Below are positions 18,685-28,748 of a stretch of DNA of 64,000 nt, one piece after another. The stretch is from Pelagophyceae sp. CCMP2097 (lineage: Eukaryota > Sar > Pelagophyceae). Within the stretch, counting starts at the first letter, position 1. Every line of letters starts with the position of its first letter. Location of the stretch: positions 427,092 to 491,091 of the forward strand of contig MU657186.1 in NCBI GenBank assembly GCA_026770575.1, in the 5' to 3' direction. The position numbers and the translations under genes are program-made. The notes beneath the pieces were generated by a model, which was given only the letters and a program-made list of their open reading frames with translations, did not search any database and was not told the origin of the DNA.

Positions 18685-21477
18685 TTACCCTAGCGCCTCC
18701 GACGCGAGGACCGCCACTCGGCCTTCGAAGCGCGGGTGGGCCGTCGTCGCGTGTTTCTCGAGGATCAGCTTGAGCTGCGGGAGCGAGATCTTGGACAGCG
18801 ACCCGTCGGCGCCGGCTTGGACGTACGCGGCGGCGTCCTCCCGCGAGTCGTTGCCCGACGAGATGAAGACGAGGCGCGGCGGGCGGCCCGCTGCGGCGTC
18901 GCGCGCTCGAATCTCGCGCACGATGTCGGTCCCCGCCTTGGTGTGGTGGACGGGCGCGAAATGCTGGTCCGCGAAGACGACGTCGACGTCCGCGTCGCAC
19001 ACGACCCGCGCAAAGTCGTCGATCGACTCCCTCGTGTCGCCCGCGACGACGACCGGTGGGCCGTGCGGCGCGATCTTGCCGATGTACCTCTGGAAGATCT
19101 TGCGCTGCAACGGCGAGTCGTCGACGAGAGCCATCGAGAGCCGCGACGGGTCGACGGGCCGAGCCTCGCCGACTGGCGCCGCCGCCGACGAGGCGCTGCT
19201 ACTGCGCTGCGCGCCGATGACGTCGAGCGCGACTTTGGAGAGCGCGAGGTGCGCGACGACGCCGGCCTTGGAGAGCTTGAGCTTGAGCGTGCCGCCGAGC
19301 GCGCGCGCCGCCACGACCGCCATGGGGAAGCCGTCTCCCGAGCTGATGCTGTTGGCCGTGGACGTGTGCGCCCGCTCGCCCTCGGCGCCGGCGACACGAT
19401 TCAGTTCGGCCTCGCCCATGGTCAGCAGCGCGGCGTGCTCTGGGCCCGCCCAGTTCGTCAGCTCGATGACGACCCTGACGTGCGCGCTCCCGTCGGGCTC
19501 GACGTGCATCGTGAGCGACGGCGGGTGCGTCGTGCTCCCGTACTTGAACGCGTTTGATAGGATATTGTCTACCACTATCTTGACGAGCAGCGTGTCGAGT
19601 CGGAGCGCCGAGGTGGTCGCCGCGGCCGGGCCCGTCGTCGGCGTGCGCACAAAGGCGCAGTTGGCGCCGCTGTGGCGCTGCAGCCGCTTGTCGATGAGCG
19701 AGTCGAGGTCCATCGTCTCGTCCAAGCGCGCCGTGTAGCACGCGCTCGAGAGCCGCACGAGCACCATCTTCTCGTTGAGCGTCTCGGCCATTTCGTCGAC
19801 GAGCTCGAGCTGCGCCTCCTCGGAGCAGAGCTGCGAGAGGACGACGAGGCGGTTCTTGATCTCGTGGTTGACGTACCTCTCCATGCGCTCGTTGGCCTCG
19901 GACCGCTCGGACAGCTTGGCCGCGTGGACCCTCTCGGCCTCGTGGCGCTCCGCGCAGAGCCTCTCATTTTGCTCCTTCAATCTGGTCTCGGTCGCCCGTC
20001 GGCGCAGGCGATGATCCTGCACGAGGAGCGCGACGATGGCGGCGACCGCGGCGGCCACGCACACGGTGAGTGCGAACATTGGCCTGCGGTAGTATTCCAA
20101 ACGCGCTTGCGCGACGTAGTAGCACTTTATGTCGAGGTCGAGGAACGGCTCGCGCGCGTGGACCTTGTTCGAGTCGCCGCCGCCGCCGCGATTCTTGTCC
20201 GGCGTCTTGACGAGGTCGCCCGTCGTCCCGATTCTCACCTCGACGTTGTCCGGAAAGAGCTCGGACCAGTAGTCTGCCGCGAGCCAAAAGGAGAAGAATC
20301 CGACGAGCTCGCCGTCGGCGCACGTGCCGAGGCCGCAGAACGGAATCTCGACAAAGAAGAGGTCGTCGGCGACGGCTTTATTTTCTTCGTGCGCCGTGTG
20401 CGTGATGCGTTTCCGCAGAACCGTGAGCTCGGCGAACAATTTCTCTTCGCCGTTCTTTGCCAGCGACGAGAGGGCGCCGACGCCCGCCACCTTGTTCTTG
20501 ACGACGCCGTTCTCGATGACGTTGCTCACGGCGTCGTCGAGCACGGACCATCCGAACGACGCCGGATGGTACGTCGGCGCCTTGGGTGCCGGCGCCTTAT
20601 TCCTGATGTCGTAGCCCTGCGACGCAACGTAGTCGAAGACGGTGATGTTAACCGGGTAGCCGAGTGCGGCGCTCATAAACTGTTCGTACTCCTCGCGGTC
20701 CTCGTCCAGCACCGTCGGGTGCCAGATGATCGACGGCGTCATGTGCGAGCTCGTGCCTCCGCGAAGGACTTGCATGTTTTTCATCTTGTAGGACTGCGTC
20801 TGCGCGCTCAGAGGGCTGGCGAGGAGGAACGGCCTGGCCGCGAGGCCCAGCTGGCTTTCCAAGAACATGGACACGCCCAGCGCGTACGCCTCGCCTGCTA
20901 ACCACTCGCCCCACGTCGTGATCGCGGCGACATTTTCGGCGCATTTTTCCTGCTCGTAGTAGCGCTCGCGCCGAGAAAAGTCCTGCACGACGAGCACGAT
21001 CTCCGTGAGCAGCGCCGCGCCTAGCCCCAGCGCCAGCAAGATACCGAAGCACGACGTCGCCGTGGACCGCGAGAACGGCGCCGTGAGCGCAGAGTCGACG
21101 TCGAGCACGACCAGGCTCGTCGCGTGCGCCTCGCGCACCTCGTGCGCCTCGACGACGTCGACCCTCACCTCGGCCGCGGGGCCCGCGCCGTCGCGCGCCG
21201 CGGGTTTTTCGCAGCCGGCGACTCGTTGGCGACAATGCGGCTCCGGCTCCGCCGAACCCTGCGGTCCGGCCTGGCCAAAGGCGGCCGCCGGACCCCGAAG
21301 TTCGGCCTGGCCGAAGGCGGCCATGGCGTACAGACGTCCGTCCGGCCACGCGTGCGTCTCGGCAGATGCCCTTCGAACCGACGCGAGCCAATTGCCTTTA
21401 CGGTCGACGGAATTCCACATCGTCATGCCGCTCTCTCTCTCGTATTCTGTCATGTGACCGCCCGGCAATAATTTCAT
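18685..21477 (-). CDS. Transmembrane hybrid histidine kinase with C-terminal receiver domain
   Basis: A single 930-codon exon starting at ATG 21477 with no intron needed. A cytosolic N-terminus leads to a membrane helix (SCFGILLALGLGAALLTEIV), an extracytoplasmic sensor domain of about 300 residues of unknown class, and a second helix (MFALTVCVAAAVAAIVALLV). A coiled coil then leads to the H-box RYVNHEIKNRLVVLSQL with phospho-accepting His, the N-box VVDNILSNAFKYG and the G-rich SGDGFPMAVVAARALGG. The receiver domain starts SMALVDDSPLQRK, with the acidic pair DD, phospho-accepting Asp in VDVVFADQHF, VFISSGND and the conserved Lys in GSLSKISLPQL. The G1 box (normally DxGxG) is not recognisable, being replaced by IELTNWAGPEH. 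The signal sensed is unknown; output would need a downstream phosphotransfer protein. Confidence 0.88.
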   Translation of the reverse strand: MKLLPGGHMTEYERESGMTMWNSVDRKGNWLASVRRASAETHAWPDGRLYAMAAFGQAELRGPAAAFGQAGPQGSAEPEPHCRQRVAGCEKPAARDGAGPAAEVRVDVVEAHEVREAHATSLVVLDVDSALTAPFSRSTATSCFGILLALGLGAALLTEIVLVVQDFSRRERYYEQEKCAENVAAITTWGEWLAGEAYALGVSMFLESQLGLAARPFLLASPLSAQTQSYKMKNMQVLRGGTSSHMTPSIIWHPTVLDEDREEYEQFMSAALGYPVNITVFDYVASQGYDIRNKAPAPKAPTYHPASFGWSVLDDAVSNVIENGVVKNKVAGVGALSSLAKNGEEKLFAELTVLRKRITHTAHEENKAVADDLFFVEIPFCGLGTCADGELVGFFSFWLAADYWSELFPDNVEVRIGTTGDLVKTPDKNRGGGGDSNKVHAREPFLDLDIKCYYVAQARLEYYRRPMFALTVCVAAAVAAIVALLVQDHRLRRRATETRLKEQNERLCAERHEAERVHAAKLSERSEANERMERYVNHEIKNRLVVLSQLCSEEAQLELVDEMAETLNEKMVLVRLSSACYTARLDETMDLDSLIDKRLQRHSGANCAFVRTPTTGPAAATTSALRLDTLLVKIVVDNILSNAFKYGSTTHPPSLTMHVEPDGSAHVRVVIELTNWAGPEHAALLTMGEAELNRVAGAEGERAHTSTANSISSGDGFPMAVVAARALGGTLKLKLSKAGVVAHLALSKVALDVIGAQRSSSASSAAAPVGEARPVDPSRLSMALVDDSPLQRKIFQRYIGKIAPHGPPVVVAGDTRESIDDFARVVCDADVDVVFADQHFAPVHHTKAGTDIVREIRARDAAAGRPPRLVFISSGNDSREDAAAYVQAGADGSLSKISLPQLKLILEKHATTAHPRFEGRVAVLASEALG

Positions 21478-21914
21478 AGATATAAAATTGAGTGAGTTTC
21501 GAAATTAATTTCAATTCGGTCACACAAATTTTCGAGAAAGATGAAACGCTACAATTGTACTAACCTTTCTTGACTAGGATTCCTAAACGCAAATCCTCGA
21601 GCAGAGACGTGCTTTGCGTACAATTGTATTAAAAATTCGGAAAAATGGGATGTTCGGAGCTGGCTACTGCCCTGGGTTGGAGGTGAGGCGTGAGGGGTAT
21701 TATTTATTTGGAGGTAGGAATCCTACCGGTTCGAACACGTTTTATTCTGACAAGTATCTTCGTTCTCACTGCACCGTCCATCTTCCTATTCGATCTCAGG
21801 CTTTCCGTGAGATCGTTCGGCCGGGCGCTGATTATGATTCGAAGAACAGGATCCTCAACGGATTCTTTACCGAACTGCCGGTTCGAAAGACTTAGTTTCG
21901 TTTTCGTTGCGACG
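21478..21914. other. AT-rich intergenic region
   Basis: A sharp drop in GC directly upstream of the histidine kinase start. It contains several A/T runs and the word TACAATTGTA with a second GTACAATTGTATT about 70 bases on. It probably holds the kinase promoter. No gene is visible. Confidence 0.45.
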
Positions 21915-22108
21915 TCGCGACAGTGTCAAGGAGAGCTGCCAAGGAGGTTGCTCGCGGCACCGCGTTCTGCGCAGTGTGCGAACGTCGCGACGCGCGAGCT
22001 TCCGACCTTGCACTTGACGTCGCAACGCCGTCGTGTCCTTGTGTCACTCTTTGGCAACACGCTGTTGAAGCGAGTTTGAGTGCTCTGAGAAGGACCGACG
22101 GAATTTGT
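21915..22108 (+). repeat. Left arm of a 194-bp inverted repeat
   Basis: Positions 21915-22108 are the reverse complement of 22406-22599 over 194 bases with one visible mismatch (A at the CGTCGCGACGCG stretch against G in the other arm). The outer edge is TCGCGACAGTGTC and the inner edge GACGGAATTTGT. Confidence 0.92.
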
Positions 22109-22405
22109 GTTCTGACCGTTCTTGTTTCACTAACACAGTCCAACGATCATAACACGGAGTTGTTCTAAACTCTACCCGCACACACAAAGTGTGTTTGGTA
22201 GGGCCCAGGACAAGCGGGTTCGTAGCGGATTTCCTATCGGATTTCCTATCAGGATCTCCGCTGCGTTTAGGGCATGTGCAGGTCGTGGGTCGAAACGCAC
22301 AACACTGCAAGCCCCGAGTTCCCCGCTCACTGTCCCAGTGTCCTGACCCCAGGATTGACCCTTTATTCTCAGTGTAGGGCGGGTGCCGCCGCACTGGGAG
22401 GAAAA
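22109..22405. other. 297-bp spacer between inverted-repeat arms
   Basis: The loop of the inverted repeat. It carries a tandem TCGGATTTCCTATC-type duplication near 22228-22250 (CGGATTTCCTAT twice) and no reading frame I can support as coding. It does not resemble either arm. Confidence 0.5.
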
Positions 22406-22599
22406 ACAAATTCCGTCGGTCCTTCTCAGAGCACTCAAACTCGCTTCAACAGCGTGTTGCCAAAGAGTGACACAAGGACACGACGGCGTTGCGACGTCAA
22501 GTGCAAGGTCGGAAGCTCGCGCGCCGCGACGTTCGCACACTGCGCAGAACGCGGTGCCGCGAGCAACCTCCTTGGCAGCTCTCCTTGACACTGTCGCGA
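22406..22599 (-). repeat. Right arm of the 194-bp inverted repeat
   Basis: Reverse-complement partner of 21915-22108. The pair plus spacer (685 bp) could be a non-autonomous foldback or MITE-like element, or a segmental inverted duplication. No target-site duplication is obvious at the outer edges and no transposase is present. Confidence 0.92.
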
Positions 22600-22640
22600 G
22601 TGAAATGAATGTACTAGCAGGGGCGGTATTTTTGCCGGCC

Positions 22641-22650
22641 TATAAAAGGG
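22641..22650 (+). promoter_or_regulatory. Strong TATA box candidate
   Basis: The string CTATAAAAGG matches the TATA-box consensus and is followed about 100 bases later by an ATG in ACAACATGG context (22747) that opens MGQTVLSNSTAPSRSC. That peptide has a myristoylation-like MGxxxxS start but closes after 19 codons unless spliced. I could not find a convincing second exon. Confidence 0.4.
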
Positions 22651-23882
22651 TGTAAATAACAGACATTGGTGCTTCTGCAGCCTCGACGCGGGCAGCACTG
22701 TTGGAGTTTGATACGGCGTTGGAAAGAGGAAGGCTGCCGCTACAACATGGGTCAAACAGTTTTGTCTAATTCGACCGCGCCGTCGCGCAGCTGCGGTCGA
22801 AAGTAGAGAATTTGATAGTCTTCTGATAGTCTTCAGATAAAGTTTGAACTCGTGCCAGTCGTTGGGCCTCTTGCGCGAGCGGACCCGTGCCTTCGACGAG
22901 CGACCCGCGTTCGGCACAGGCGTCGCGCCGACGAGCCGCGCCGGCTGCGGCTGCCTCTCGCGCTCCGGCAAACGCGAGCTCGGCACGCTCGCGCGAGCCA
23001 AACACAGTCACGCCCTGGCGCGCGGAAACGCGGCCGGGCCGCGCGGAGACGCCGCCGGAGACGGGCAAAGGCGCGCGGTGACGACCGAGGACCGGCACGC
23101 GCACCAAGCGCAGCACACAAAGGGCCCGCGGGCCATGGCACGGCGGGCCCCTGAAAGTATGATAAGTTTCAAGATTTTATCGATCTCTCAGACGGCCGGT
23201 GGCTCCGCGGGTCTCGTAGACGTATCCTCTCCCCTCGCGCCATGCACGGCACTTCGCCGCCTTTGTGTTCACGCCCGTATAGGGCGGGTTGGCCGATTCT
23301 CGCCGACGTCCTTTAATGCCGCCCAAGACTATCGACTATCCGCGACCTTTGGGCGGGTGTAGCGCAGGCGCCAGGTGCCCGATCTTCGCAAACAAAGGAT
23401 GCTACATGGCCGTCCTCCGATTCTCGCCAAACGGAGGCAGAGCAGAGGGATTACTTTCAATGTCTTTTAATGCCGCCGGTTCAAATCCGGGTCTGGCTGG
23501 GTACCCAAAAACCTCAATAGGAATTGGATGTGTTTATGTACACTTTTCTTAACTGGCTCCTGGCACTGGGACCGGAATTCCCTTTTGCCAGGGCATACGT
23601 CAGTGACAGATGGTGTCATATTTTCATGTCAACAGCCGCCCCTTGACTCATGATGTGCAGTCTCGGCTGCTTCTTGGATCAAGTGGGTTTTCACCCCTTT
23701 AAAAAATCCTCTCAGCGGCCTGGGCCTCGGGAAAAACGATTTTCCGAGCCTTGGCCCGCAACGGGACGCAAGCCGGCTTTAAGCTTTTCCATCCTTCTTT
23801 GCCGCCTCGAGCACGCGGCGCGGTTCCCCGTATTCGCCCGCCGGAGCGCGCTCGCGGCGGCCCGGGGCTTTGCGCGTCGGGT
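22651..23882. other. Gene-poor region upstream of the SNARE gene
   Basis: Holds several open but low-complexity frames that I do not believe, and two related strings (CCGATTCTCGCC...CTTTAATGCCGCC near 23293-23326 and again near 23418-23479), a diverged short direct repeat. A tRNA T-arm-like word GGTTCAAATCC at about 23478 lacks the rest of a cloverleaf. Confidence 0.4.
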
Positions 23883-25331
23883 ATGTCGTTCCAGGACATT
23901 TCGGGACGACGGAGTGCCCAAACGGGCGGCGGGGCGCAGGGCGCCTCGGGGCCGGCGGCGCGGCGCGGCGCGGCACCGGGCGCGCGGCACGAAAGCGCCG
24001 AGGTGCGCGCGCCGCCCGCCGCGCCGCAAACGCCGCAGACGCGCAGGGCGCAAAACCGAGACCGAGGCGGGGCGCGACGGAGACGGCGTAGGGCGCCATC
24101 GAGACCATCTCGTCGCTGCTGCGCCAGTACCAGCAGCACGTATCGCTCCTCGAGCGCGTCGGCGACTCCCTCCAGGTGCTGAAACCCGCCGCCCACGCGA
24201 AAAGACCGAGTGGCGCGACCGGGCGGGGCGGCGCACCGGCGGCAGCGCGCTCACGCGTGCCGCATGCAGGCGCAGCCTCGCGCCTCCGACGAGCTGCTGC
24301 GACAGGTGGGCCCCTGTTCGCCCGCGCCTGCGCCGCGCACGCGCGGCCGCAGGTCGTGGCGCAGCAGGACGTCGTCGACGAACTCGCCGGCGCACTGCGC
24401 CGCGAGTCTTGCGTGTGCCCGCCGCCACCTCAGCGCCGCGACGCGCACGATAGGCGGCTTCGTCAACCTGACGCGCCTCGTCGACGAGGCGCCGCGCGCC
24501 GAACAGACGCGGTGCGGAACCGCGACGCGCGCGCGCGGCTTGCGCGCCCCCCTGGACGGCGGACGTAGGCCTCGGGCGGCGCAGGCCAAGCTTCAAAAGG
24601 ACTTTGAGCGCGTCGCGGCCACCGTCGTCAAGGTCGTCGAGAAGATCAAGGCGAGCCGGCGCGCCGCGCTCGCGCGCGGCGGCGGCGCGTACGGCGCGCG
24701 AGGGGCGCAGCGCTCGGAAGTGCGTCCCCCGCCACCACAGAGCCCGCGCGAGCGGGTGGCGCCTTTGGAGGCATGGTCCGAGGCGCCGGGCCTCGGCGCC
24801 GGGCGCGACCTCGGCGCTGCGGCCTCGTAGCGCGCCGGCTAGGAGCGCGCCGCGCCAGACGCCATTCGTAGGCGCCGTACTCTTCTGGCCGCGCGCAGTT
24901 CGGGTCTTCCGAGTCTCCCGGCGACGTCGACGTGATGATCGGCTCGGATCGCGTGCAGCTCCAAGTGGCCATGCAGGAGGAGGCGATCAACGACGCGATT
25001 TTGCGCGAGCGAGAGGAGGAGATTCGAGAGATCAATCAAAATGTCCACAAGGTCAACGAAATCTTCCGAGACCTCGCCGGCCTCGTCGAGAAGCAACAGG
25101 TGATTTCCCCCGCCCGAGGCGCGCGCCCGACCGCGAAGGTAGGCCGATGTGGACCAAATCGGCGAGCTCGTGGAGAAGTCGCACGCGCACGCCGAAAAGG
25201 GCCTCGAGCAGGTCCAAAAGGTGAGCCGGGATGCGCGAGAGCACCGCGGTGGAAGGCGGCCCCGCGAAAGGGCGGCCGACGTCTGATTCGCGTAGGCCGC
25301 GAAGATGCAACCGTCCTGCGCCATCTCGTAA
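23883..25331 (+). CDS. Qa-SNARE (syntaxin, SYP2/Pep12-like) with CaaX-like C-terminus
   Basis: Membrane-fusion SNARE. Starts at ATG 23883 (MSFQDISGRRSAQTGGG). The N-terminal three-helix domain is represented by ETISSLLRQYQQHVSLLERV and LQKDFERVAATVVKVVEKIK. The SNARE motif comes from later exons: MQEEAINDAILREREEEIRE, NVHKVNEIFRDLAGLVEKQQ with the zero-layer Gln in LVEKQQ, then after an intron ending AAGGTAG, ADVDQIGELVEKSHAHAEKG. A final 36-nt exon (25296-25331) adds AAKMQPSCAIS and a stop. There is no transmembrane helix; the protein ends in Cys-Ala-Ile-Ser, which fits a CaaX prenylation box. Nothing hydrophobic follows within reach downstream. Some middle exons (24180-24590) are not resolved. 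Likely acts at endosomal/vacuolar or Golgi membranes. Confidence 0.82.
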
Positions 25332-25476
25332 AACCATGGGAGGGGGCCTCCCGGCGCCGTCCACGCGCCGACGCGACCGGGGACCCCCTCCTCGCAGTGA
25401 CACCGAGGCGGCGGCCGTAAAATCGTTTATTCGGAAGTCGCTCCCGGCGTGGGCGTCTATTCGACGCTGCAGAGAT

Positions 25477-27557
25477 CTAATCTACGCGTCGGAGCGGGTG
25501 GTTCAAAATCAGCGCGGCCAGCGCCGACCGCGGGCTGCCAGAGTGCTTCGCCGGCGGATACGCGAGGCTCTTCGTGCGCCGCAGCCGCGTGGGGGTCGTG
25601 CGCCGCGCGCTTTCAGCGTTTTCGGCGTCTCCCGCGTCCGCGGCGCGAGGCGCTTTGCGCACCGCCGCCTCGTCGAAGATGACGGGCGCCGACGAAGAGG
25701 CCGACGAAGCGGCGGCGAGCGGCGTGGTGCGGCTGCGGCGGAGCAGCGCCGGCGGCGGCGGCGCCTTGGTTGCTGCGTCTTCCTTGTCGTAGTCCGGCTC
25801 CGCCTCGTCTTTGGCCCGGCCGAACGGCATCGCGTCGAGGATTTCAGCCTCGGTGGCCGCGGGCGCGCCGGCCGCGACGGCGGCGGCCCACTGCGCGGAA
25901 GCGCCGTAGCACGCCGGGTTGGCGGCGTTGCCCTGCGTCAGTTTTTCACGGAGCTTATCCTCCAACCCTTGCCTCCAGGCGCGCTTGTCGCCGCGCGGCG
26001 TGTCGTTGCCGTCGAACGCGTCCGGCGAGATTGAAGCGAGGACGGCGCGGAGCTCCAACAGCGAGAGAGAAGGGCCAAAGTGGTATCGGCCGCGCAAGTC
26101 AGCCACGTGCGTCTTCGCCACGCGTGAGGGAGACGCGCGCGTGAGCCAGAGCACGGGGTTCTTGAAGATGCGCTGCGCGACGGCGTCGCCCAAACCCGCG
26201 CGGCGCAGCTCGGGTAGAGAGAGGCCCTGGCTCCAAATGGAAGGTGGGACGTGGCCCCGCACGACGAGCCTACCGCGGACAAGTTGCGTTCCCACGGGCC
26301 ATCCAGTGTCCGTTTCCACGGGCCGTGCAAAGGCCGTGAAGTTTCCACGGGCCATCCACGTCGCGCGGGGCGCACCTCGCGGCGGCGTTTGCAGCCTGCT
26401 GCGCCGACCGCCATCCTTCCACCTCTGCAGTCTGCTCGCGCTCGTGCTCCGGGTGGCAACGCACGAACCTACGAAGCGCGTCGACGATTGCGTGGGTGCA
26501 GCGTGCGACGCACTCGTCCCACTTGGTCAGGTCCTTTTCATCCTGGGCCGAAAAGTCACTGTCGCCGGCCATGATCTTCTGTACGGCAGCGCGCAGCTTC
26601 TCCTTGGCCTCGGCAAACGACACGACCTCGTCGATGGCCAGCACGCCCGCCTTTTTCAGCTGCGCCTTGAGGAGTTCGAGGTGCGCGCGGAGAGACTCGA
26701 CCTCTTCCGACCAAGCCTCCGGCGACGGCGGCCGCGCCACGCCGTCGGTGCGAAGCGGCGCGGTCTGCGCCTGCGCGAGCTGCACCGCCAGAGCGTCGAT
26801 CTCCGCCTTTTGCTGGATGATCGTTGCTTGGTGCGTCCTGTGTGCCGTGGCCGAAGAGGCCCGCGCCGCCGCCAGCGCATCGAGCTCCAAACGGTGCTCC
26901 AGCGACAGCCGCTCCGCGCGCGTCGCCGACTCGCCCGCCAGGCGCGCCGACTCGCCCGCCAGGCGCGCAGACAGCTCCACGATTGTGCGCCGCTGCTCTT
27001 CGACGAGCCGCGCCTCGGAAGCGAGCCGCTCCTCGACAAGTCGCTCCTCCGCGACCTTGGCCTCGTCGGCCTGCCTCGACGCCTCGGTCTGCACCGCCTC
27101 GCCGCCGACCGCGCGCCGCCCGCGCCGCGCGAGGCAACAAAGTACCAAGCCGCAGACAGCGGCGAGGGCCGAGGCGACACGCACGCCGTGTCCCGGCTCC
27201 CGCGCGGCGCCACCCTCGGCGATGTCGTCAAGGGCGGCGGCATCGGACGGCGCAGAGGGCTGCTGCGGCGATGCCGCGGTGGCGTCCGACAGCTCCGACG
27301 TGTCGCCCTCTGCATCGATGGCGACCGACGCCTCTTCGAAGATCAAGGCGCCCTGCTGGCTCGCCTGGTGCGCGAGGACGTCGTACATGGCCCGCGAGAG
27401 GCAGTCCGTCTCGCCGAGGCCGCAGTTCCTAAAATCGAGACGCGTCTCGAGGACACATGCCTTGTCCGCCGCAGGGCACGTCGGCGTTGGACGCGGCGGG
27501 TCACGCTCCAGCAAACGTCCGCGGCTGCCGCGCGACGAAGCGTGATGCGGCGGCCAT
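25477..27557 (-). CDS. Unknown single-pass membrane protein with long coiled coil
   Basis: I do not recognise this family. Exon 1 (ATG 27557, MAAASRFVARQPRTFAGA) joins through GGAGC|GTGACC to ATTTTAG|GAAC to give NCGLGETDCLSRAMYDVLAH. A membrane helix (VASALAAVCGLVLCCLA) is followed by about 130 residues of charged coiled coil rich in AEERLVEERLASEARLVEE-type heptads. A conserved-looking block comes next (FSAQDEKDLTKWDECVARC). Another intron (GCGAG|GTGCGC to GCGGTAG|GCTC) adds LSLPELRRAGLGDAVAQRIF, FGPSLSLLELRAVLASISPD and an acidic-to-basic tail ending at 25477. The last intron contains three copies of a GGCCCGTGGAAAC-like word. Two Cys-rich clusters and the topology suggest an endomembrane scaffold, but that is a guess. 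Confidence 0.6.
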
Positions 27558-27644
27558 GAGGCTCTCGCCCGCGTCTGCTGCCAGGAGTAATTCCCACCCG
27601 TCGATCACGAGAGGCACGCCCACGCCGCCGGCCGGCGCGATCGC

Positions 27645-28748
27645 CTAGCGGCTGCGTCGGCCGCGGCTAGGATAGGCACGGCCGGCGACCGTACGCACGT
27701 CGTAGCGGCCGACGACGACGTCCGCGACGACGTCCGCGACGACGTCTGCGACGACCTCCACTTCGAGCGGCTCCGCGTCGGGCGGCTCGACGGCGAGCAC
27801 CACGTCGGCCACATCAGCGATCACCTCCGCGTCGGTCGGCGCGTCGGGCGGCGCGTCGGTTTCCACGTCAGGCGGCTCGTCGCTCTCGACGAGTGCCGCG
27901 TTCGTCTCCACAGGCGCTTCGCTCTCAGCGACGCGTGCCGCCGCCGCGGCCGCCGGTGCCATCGGCGCGCTCGCGGTGATCGTTGTCGCGACGTGTTCGA
28001 ACGTCGCCGTTCCAGTGTCGCTCGCGCGCGCTGCGTCGCTATTGGACCTCCGGCGGATGTCGGGCATCTCGTTGAGGCGCCGCCGCTCCAGCGCCGCGGC
28101 GCCCGCGGGGGGAGCGGTGCTCGCGGGCTCCGCGGCGCTCGTGGGGGGAGCGGCACTCGCGGGGGCCTTGTCGGGGGCCTTGTCGGCCGCGCCGCGCGCG
28201 GCGTCATCGGCGCGGCTGCGGTCGCGCGTGAACTTCAGGCGCTCCCTCTTGGCGCCGACCTGCGCATCAGCGTCGGGCGTCGTCGGCGCGGCGGTGGCGA
28301 CCGAGGCCTGGAGTCAAAAGGCCACTCGCCCGCTCGTCGCTCTTCGCCTCAGCAGCCGGCGCTTCGGCGGCCGGCGGGTCGGCGGCCGGCGCAGCGCCGA
28401 ACTTTGACGCGGTCGCGCGGTCGCGGAGCGATCGCCTGTGTGCCACGCAGTTAGAGGCGCGCGGCACAAGTCGTTGCTCTCGAGCCGTTCGCCGAGGGCC
28501 CCGCGGCAGTCTTTCGTCACGAGTCGCTCCCTTCGTGCACCGGCGCCGGAGCGGTGCGCTCGTCGGTCGACGCTCCGGTCCCGCGGCTCCTCGGGCGTGG
28601 CGTCGTATACTTTGGAGGCGGCGGCGGTGGCGTGCGTCGAGATGGTCGATTTGACTTTGTCGATGGACACCCGCCTCGTGACGCGCTGCGGCGGCGACGC
28701 CAGCGCCAGCGCCAGGACCAGACACGCCGCGTGCACGCAGCGCCACAT
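27645..28748 (-). CDS. Hypothetical secreted low-complexity protein
   Basis: Starts at ATG 28748 with a signal peptide MWRCVHAACLVLALALASPP. The next segment, VSIDKVKSTISTHATAAASK, is coding-like. After an unresolved intron the frame continues with AKRERLKFTRDRSRADDAAR and a block rich in Ala, Pro and Ser, then LNEMPDIRRRSNSDAARA and an acidic Val/Ala/Asp repeat region (DVVADVVADVV). The stop is at 27645. No domain recognised. The C-terminal repeats come from a GACGTCCGCGAC-type trinucleotide-rich tract. Lies only 87 bp upstream of the coiled-coil membrane protein on the same strand. Confidence 0.45.

Noticed and set aside
18005..20901. Long plus-strand frames over TyrRS and the histidine kinase
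   Set aside because: Both opposite-strand genes have full domain signatures; the plus frames show only compositional bias.
21923..22168. Matching short protein frames in both inverted-repeat arms
   Set aside because: The similarity is simply the DNA inverted repeat read in both directions; no start context, domain or codon bias supports coding.
23470..23510. Possible tRNA (GGTTCAAATCCGGG T-arm-like word)
   Set aside because: No A box at the right distance, no anticodon arm and no acceptor stem pairing could be drawn.
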